This document shows positions 60,088 through 64,000 of a DNA stretch of 64,000 nt, piece by piece. The position numbers and the translations under genes are program-made. How positions within the stretch are numbered: the first letter of the stretch is position 1; every line of letters starts with the position of its first letter. The notes below the pieces were generated by a model, which saw only the letters and a program-made list of their open reading frames with translations, did not search any database and was not told where the DNA came from. Source of the DNA: Polynucleobacter tropicus (GTDB lineage: Bacteria > Pseudomonadota > Gammaproteobacteria > Burkholderiales > Burkholderiaceae); NCBI RefSeq assembly GCF_013307225.1, contig NZ_CP028942.1, positions 1,550,001 to 1,614,000 of the forward strand, written 5' to 3'.

Positions 60088-60953
60088 TACGCTTTAACCT
60101 TGTCTCGAAAAACCACACGAGCCAAGATATTTAATCCAAGTACGGCGAATGTAATCAACAGCGCCCCACCCCATGCCAAACTTACCCAATTGTCATATGG
60201 ACTCATTGCAAACTGAAATATCACCACTGGCAAGTTCGCCATTGGCGCATTCATATTTGTTGAGAAAAATTGGTTATTAAGCGCTGTAAATAGAAGTGGT
60301 GCAGTTTCGCCGCTTACACGAGCAAGTGCCAGCAAAATTCCAGTCATAACTCCACTTTGCGCAGCTCTCAAGGTGATCATAAAAGCAACCTTCCACTTTG
60401 GGGCGCCCAAAGCATAGGCCGCCTCACGCAAGCTACCAGGCACTAAACGCAGCATATTCTCTGTTGTTCTCACAACTACTGGTATTGCAATTAATGCCAA
60501 TGCGATCGTCCCGGCCCAACCAGAAAAGTGTTTCACCTGGGCCACGACAAAGGCATAAACAAACAATCCAATCACGATCGATGGCGCCGAGAGCATGATG
60601 TCAGTAACAAATCTCGTGGTAGCCGCAACTTTACTTCGATCGCCATACTCAGAAAGATAAACTCCAGCCAAAACTCCAATCGGAGTGCTAATTAAAGTAC
60701 AGCAGCCAATAATCATGAGGCTACCAACAATCGCATTGGCAAGACCGCCGCCATCAGAACCTGGCGCTGGAGTGCTATGAGTAAATAGGGAAAAATCGAT
60801 AGAAGAAAATCCTTTAATTACCAGCACACCCAAAATCCAAAACAAGAAAACCATTCCCAAGCCCATGGCACTCATTGATAGAGCTAGCCCAATCTTGTTT
60901 GCCCTCTTACGACGAGCAAACACCGCAGGATTGATATTGGTAGCCTTGTTCAT
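60087..60953 (-). CDS. pstA: Phosphate ABC transporter permease PstA
   Basis: 288 residues with six membrane helices. The conserved inner-membrane loop is [20 protein letters not shown], and [20 protein letters not shown] is typical. It pairs with PstC to form the phosphate channel. It overlaps pstC by four bases and pstB by one. Confidence 0.96.
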   Translation of the reverse strand: MNKATNINPAVFARRKRANKIGLALSMSAMGLGMVFLFWILGVLVIKGFSSIDFSLFTHSTPAPGSDGGGLANAIVGSLMIIGCCTLISTPIGVLAGVYLSEYGDRSKVAATTRFVTDIMLSAPSIVIGLFVYAFVVAQVKHFSGWAGTIALALIAIPVVVRTTENMLRLVPGSLREAAYALGAPKWKVAFMITLRAAQSGVMTGILLALARVSGETAPLLFTALNNQFFSTNMNAPMANLPVVIFQFAMSPYDNWVSLAWGGALLITFAVLGLNILARVVFRDKVKA

Positions 60954-61939
60954 GATTTAAGGCCTTGTTTCTTTTCCATATTGTTTAGCATCCATTTAGC
61001 ACATGCCAAAACAATGAAAGTGATAATGAAAAGTGCCAGCCCTAATGCAAATAGTGAGGACAAATGATTGCCGGCCTCAGCTTCGCCAAACTCATTAGCA
61101 AGTGTTGAGGCAATTGAGGTTCCTGGGGCAAATAATGATGCAGATAGACGTTGCGAATTTCCAATTACAAATGTAACCGCCATTGTTTCGCCAAGGGCCC
61201 TACCCAAACCAAGCATCACACCACCAATAACGCCAGCCTTTGTATAAGGTAGCACAACGTTTTTAACCACTTCCCACGTAGTACATCCTATTCCATATGC
61301 AGACTCTTTAAGCACTGGGGGGACAATTTCAAATACATCGCGCATTACCGATGAAATGAAAGGCAGAATCATCATTGCAAGAATTAATCCGGCACATAAG
61401 ACGCCAATTCCATTGAAAGCGCCGGAAAATAAAATGCCTAAACCAGGAATTTTTCCAAGTGTTGCAGCTAATGCAGGCTCAATGTATTCAGCAAATAAAG
61501 GAGCAAAGATGAAAAGTCCAAACATGCCATAAATAATGGAAGGCACAGCAGCTAGAAGCTCCACAGCTGTTCCCAAAGGCCTGCGTAATGGACCGGGACA
61601 CAACTCTGTTAAGAAAACAGCAATTCCGAAACTCAGTGGAACAGCAATTAATAGCGCAATCAGAGAGGTTACAAGGGTGCCATAAATAGCAATTAAGCCG
61701 CCGAATTCACCATTCACAATATCCCACTCTTGGGTGAAGAAAAATGCGGGGCCAAAGGTATGCAGAGCCGGCCAGGCATTAATTACTAATGAAATAATGA
61801 TCCCTAGCAAAGCGATTAGGACGCTACATGCAAAAAACTGGGTGACGCGGTGAAACAGAAAATCCTGAATCCTTTGGATTCTGGCGATTTTCAGCGCCTG
61901 TGCAGTAGGTGCAGAATGTTGCCGGGCGCTATCGTTCAT
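60950..61939 (-). CDS. pstC: Phosphate ABC transporter permease PstC
   Basis: 329 residues with six membrane helices. Landmarks are [57 protein letters not shown] and [20 protein letters not shown]. It forms the channel with PstA. It lies 78 bases after pstS, a gap that often holds a processing or attenuation site to keep PstS abundant; I see no clear hairpin here. Confidence 0.96.
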   Translation of the reverse strand: MNDSARQHSAPTAQALKIARIQRIQDFLFHRVTQFFACSVLIALLGIIISLVINAWPALHTFGPAFFFTQEWDIVNGEFGGLIAIYGTLVTSLIALLIAVPLSFGIAVFLTELCPGPLRRPLGTAVELLAAVPSIIYGMFGLFIFAPLFAEYIEPALAATLGKIPGLGILFSGAFNGIGVLCAGLILAMMILPFISSVMRDVFEIVPPVLKESAYGIGCTTWEVVKNVVLPYTKAGVIGGVMLGLGRALGETMAVTFVIGNSQRLSASLFAPGTSIASTLANEFGEAEAGNHLSSLFALGLALFIITFIVLACAKWMLNNMEKKQGLKS

Positions 61940-62017
61940 ATTGATTGGGGCTTATTGATCTAGCGACCCCACCTCAGTAGAGTCGCCTTATTTGATCAAA
62001 TAGACATAAGTTCAAAA

Positions 62018-63040
62018 TTACTTTGTTGCGATCTTTGTGAATACATTCTTGCGAATGAAATCTGTTGTTTTATCAGGCATAGGAACGTAGTCCAAATCTT
62101 CAGCCATCTTCTTTCCCTCCTTGAAAGCAAAATCAAAGAACTTAATGACCTCAGCGACATTAGTCTTGTTTTCAGGATTTTTGTAGATCAAGATAAATGA
62201 GGCTCCCGTAATTGGCCATGACTTTGCGCCTGGGGCATTTGTGATGAAAGTTCCCATGCCTGGAACAGCTGACCAATCTGTACTTGCAGCTGCAGCAGAG
62301 AATGTTAAGTCATCCGGAGCTACAAATTGACCATCTTTATTCTTTAGAGAAATAAAGGTCATCTTATTTTTCTTGGCATATGCATACTCAACATAACCAA
62401 TTGCATTTTTTACTCTGGTCACATTTGCAGCAACACCTTCATTACCTTTGCCACCGACCGTGGAAGCTGCAGGCCACTTTACTGATGCGCCAGAGCCAAC
62501 AGAATCCTTAAATAATGAACTTGTTTTTGCTAGATAGTCTGTAAAGATTGCTGTAGTTCCAGAGCCATCAGCTCGCACCACAACAGTAATAGGGCCAGAT
62601 GGAATCTTGACGCCTGGATTCATAATGGCAATACGCTTATCACCCCAATCTGAGATTACACCCTGGAAAATATCTGCCAAAGTAGGGCCATCTAATTTGA
62701 TTTCTCCAGGCTTTACCCCATCGACGTTAATCACAGGGACAACACCACCAATAATGGCTGGGAACTGAACTAGGCCATCAGCCTCTAGATCAGAAAACTT
62801 CACAGGATTGTCTGTTGCGCCAAAGTCCACCGTCTTGGCTTTGATCTGCTTAATACCACCTGATGAACCAATCGATTGGTAATTTAAATTTGAACCGGTT
62901 TTTGCTTTAAATGCTTCTGCCCACTTAGCATATATTGGGTACGGGAAGGTAGCGCCTGCACCAGTCATATCGACTGCGAAAGCTGCTGGAGCAAGTGAAA
63001 TAGCGCCTATTGCAAGGGCTTTTTTCAAGAAAGATTTCAT
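62018..63040 (-). CDS. pstS: Phosphate ABC transporter substrate-binding protein PstS
   Basis: 340 residues. A signal peptide (to about residue 22, PAAFA) is followed by VDMTGAGATFPYPIYAKWAE, QSIGSSGGIKQIKAKTVDFG and VVRADGSGTTAIFTDYLA, the phosphate-binding loops of PstS. It captures phosphate in the periplasm. It is the first gene of a pstSCAB-phoU-phoB-phoR-ppx series and has a perfect PhoB box and -10 upstream. Confidence 0.97.
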   Translation of the reverse strand: MKSFLKKALAIGAISLAPAAFAVDMTGAGATFPYPIYAKWAEAFKAKTGSNLNYQSIGSSGGIKQIKAKTVDFGATDNPVKFSDLEADGLVQFPAIIGGVVPVINVDGVKPGEIKLDGPTLADIFQGVISDWGDKRIAIMNPGVKIPSGPITVVVRADGSGTTAIFTDYLAKTSSLFKDSVGSGASVKWPAASTVGGKGNEGVAANVTRVKNAIGYVEYAYAKKNKMTFISLKNKDGQFVAPDDLTFSAAAASTDWSAVPGMGTFITNAPGAKSWPITGASFILIYKNPENKTNVAEVIKFFDFAFKEGKKMAEDLDYVPMPDKTTDFIRKNVFTKIATK

Positions 63041-63081
63041 TAAACCGGTCCTTAAAATATGCGCGTTAGCGCGATATCAGA

Positions 63082-63115
63082 ACGATAAAACTCCAATATG
63101 ACAGTTTTATGACAT
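63082..63115 (-). promoter_or_regulatory. PhoB box and -10 element of pstS
   Basis: On the minus strand ATGTCAT (63115-63109), AAAA, then CTGTCAT (63104-63098) is an almost perfect PhoB box. Ten bases later is -10 TATCGT (63087-63082). The transcript would start near 63075, giving a leader of about 35 bases with AAGGA before the ATG. Confidence 0.85.
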
Positions 63116-63180
63116 CCCAAATACGGGGCTCTAGACCCTATAAATTCGTATTTGCGACCTACATTTGAGCTGGTCAATAA

Positions 63181-63202
63181 AAAACCACCCGAAGGTGGTT
63201 TT
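63181..63202 (-). terminator. Terminator of the C-N hydrolase gene
   Basis: AAAACCACC pairs with GGTGGTTTT around CGAA. On the minus strand the stem is followed by further T residues. It lies 25 bases past the stop at 63227 and insulates pstS from the upstream gene. Confidence 0.88.
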
Positions 63203-63226
63203 CAAATTACTGCCTTTCCCCTGGAA

Positions 63227-64000
63227 TTAGTTTGTGGGAATGGTTAGTAATGGTTGATTCAATTTGGTGTATTTGATGTCTTTGGCATTCACATCCATTT
63301 TTTTGAAGTCAAATACATAGACGTTGGTGTTCTCATACATCTTAACCATATAGGTCATATTTTTATTATTTGCCGTGACACTCCATTCCGTTACCTCAAA
63401 CCCACCGATACCACCTCCATAGGGATTTGTTGCTGGCAAAGTGACAGAGCCAGGTGGAATATCAAAACTACCTAAGATATGCCAAGCTGCCGCGTTCATT
63501 TGAGCGGTGCTGTAGTTAGTTGGTACTGAATTTGCTAAGAACAGCGCACGAATAAATCGACTTGGACTCAAATAATCCCCGGGAAGGCCATGTAAGCCAG
63601 AGCCCGAGCTTGGGGCAGTGAATTTTGCTCCATTAATAACCAGTGGTGGTTTTTCTACTTTAGAAAGGTTTAGATAATTACCGACACTATTAAGGTGATC
63701 TTGAAACGGAGGATCGTTAGTCATCACACCAATAGGGTTATCGGTAATTTGTAACTCACCTTTGATGTACTCAACCGCAATACTTTTGCCGTTGGCATCA
63801 TGAAAGGTGTAGTGAACCAATGGCGTGTTGTTGCCATACTGAGCGATCTTTGCGCCATTAACTTTAATTTTTCTTAGACCCGCCTTCACCTCGTCAACTG
63901 TTGCGAAATTTGTTAAGGCATAAGTAAGTACCTGCAAAGAGCTAATGCTTTCCGCGGAATTTGCTGCAGTTACCGCTTGATATTCCGAGCTATTAGGCAG
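63227..64000 (-). CDS. Choloylglycine hydrolase / linear amide C-N hydrolase family, C-terminal part
   Basis: The frame is open to the right edge, so the N-terminal Cys nucleophile is outside the window; about 257 residues are visible. The pattern VTAANSAESISSLQVLTYAL, IAVEYIKGELQITDNPIGVM and TNDPPFQDHLNSVGNYLN matches this Ntn-hydrolase family, including the conserved Asn in TNDPPF. LPGDYLSPSRFIRALFL has the conserved Arg. Family members hydrolyse bile salts, penicillin V or acyl-homoserine lactones. In a freshwater bacterium, a quorum-quenching or peptide-amide role is possible, but the substrate is unknown. Confidence 0.85.
   Translation of the reverse strand: MPNSSEYQAVTAANSAESISSLQVLTYALTNFATVDEVKAGLRKIKVNGAKIAQYGNNTPLVHYTFHDANGKSIAVEYIKGELQITDNPIGVMTNDPPFQDHLNSVGNYLNLSKVEKPPLVINGAKFTAPSSGSGLHGLPGDYLSPSRFIRALFLANSVPTNYSTAQMNAAAWHILGSFDIPPGSVTLPATNPYGGGIGGFEVTEWSVTANNKNMTYMVKMYENTNVYVFDFKKMDVNAKDIKYTKLNQPLLTIPTN

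Noticed and set aside
63061-63075. GCGCGTTAGCGCG hairpin in the pstS leader
   Set aside because: Arms are only four bases and there is no T run; it may be chance.
1-64000. CRISPR arrays, insertion sequences, tRNA or rRNA genes, prophage
   Set aside because: No spaced direct repeats, transposase or integrase frames, or structural RNA sequences were recognised by reading; a tRNAscan or Infernal run would settle RNA genes.

Overview
The window looks like a chromosome segment of a freshwater betaproteobacterium, most likely Polynucleobacter or a close Burkholderiaceae relative. This rests on moderate-to-low GC by eye, short intergenic gaps, Bug-family binding proteins, a phasin, a CaiB/HMG-CoA-lyase-type pair, and a complete System I cytochrome c maturation operon. 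I see no tRNA, rRNA, CRISPR array, insertion sequence or prophage. Genus assignment is inference.

Region 1 (1-7.9 kb, minus strand): a partial AtuA-family gene, a 2OG-Fe dioxygenase, two binding proteins, then an operon of nitronate monooxygenase, B12-dependent ribonucleotide reductase (nrdJ) and a small hemerythrin. A perfect FNR-type box at the activating distance from a -10 element precedes this operon.

Region 2 (8-23.7 kb) is the most distinctive part: a same-strand block for periplasmic and outer-membrane electron transfer. In transcription order it holds a sensor kinase, a NarL-type regulator, a monoheme cytochrome (mtoD-like), a decaheme cytochrome (mtoA/mtrA), its outer-membrane porin (mtoB/pioB), a tetraheme quinol-linked cytochrome (cymA/NapC-like), a terminator, then ccmABCDEFGHI. 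This gene order matches the Fe(II)-oxidising Mto arrangement. The mtoD leader contains a 16-bp palindrome, repeated ATAGGA motifs, a -10 candidate and a structured leader that can bury the ribosome binding site. ccmI is split by what looks like one extra base. A divergent Cys-rich small protein and another perfect FNR box flank the kinase.

Region 3 (23.7-34.5 kb): a marR-wrbA-cytochrome b561-yceI operon with a tandem-repeat operator, a metallo-beta-lactamase-fold hydrolase, quinone oxidoreductase, histone-deacetylase-like protein, phasin, SYLF lipoprotein, and ahpC-ahpF.

Region 4 (34.5-39.2 kb): a photolyase-associated group: DUF3833 lipoprotein, chalcone-isomerase-like protein, DCC thiol oxidoreductase, SDR, a 53-residue DUF2256 protein, an Fe-S photolyase and a frameshifted TIGR03643 gene.

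Region 5 (39.2-49.8 kb): SDR, VOC protein, HMG-CoA-lyase-like enzyme, CoA-transferase with divergent LysR regulator, nitroreductase, an outer-membrane protein, htpG, an SbtA-type bicarbonate permease and an MltF-type transglycosylase.

Region 6 (49.8-63.1 kb): a phosphate-starvation island: ppk2, acyltransferase, a lipid-remodelling operon (PlcP-like phosphoesterase, glycosyltransferase, dgkA, OlsB-like), ppx, phoR, phoB, phoU and pstBACS. Recognisable PhoB boxes precede ppk2, the lipid operon and pstS. The window ends in a truncated choloylglycine-hydrolase-family gene.
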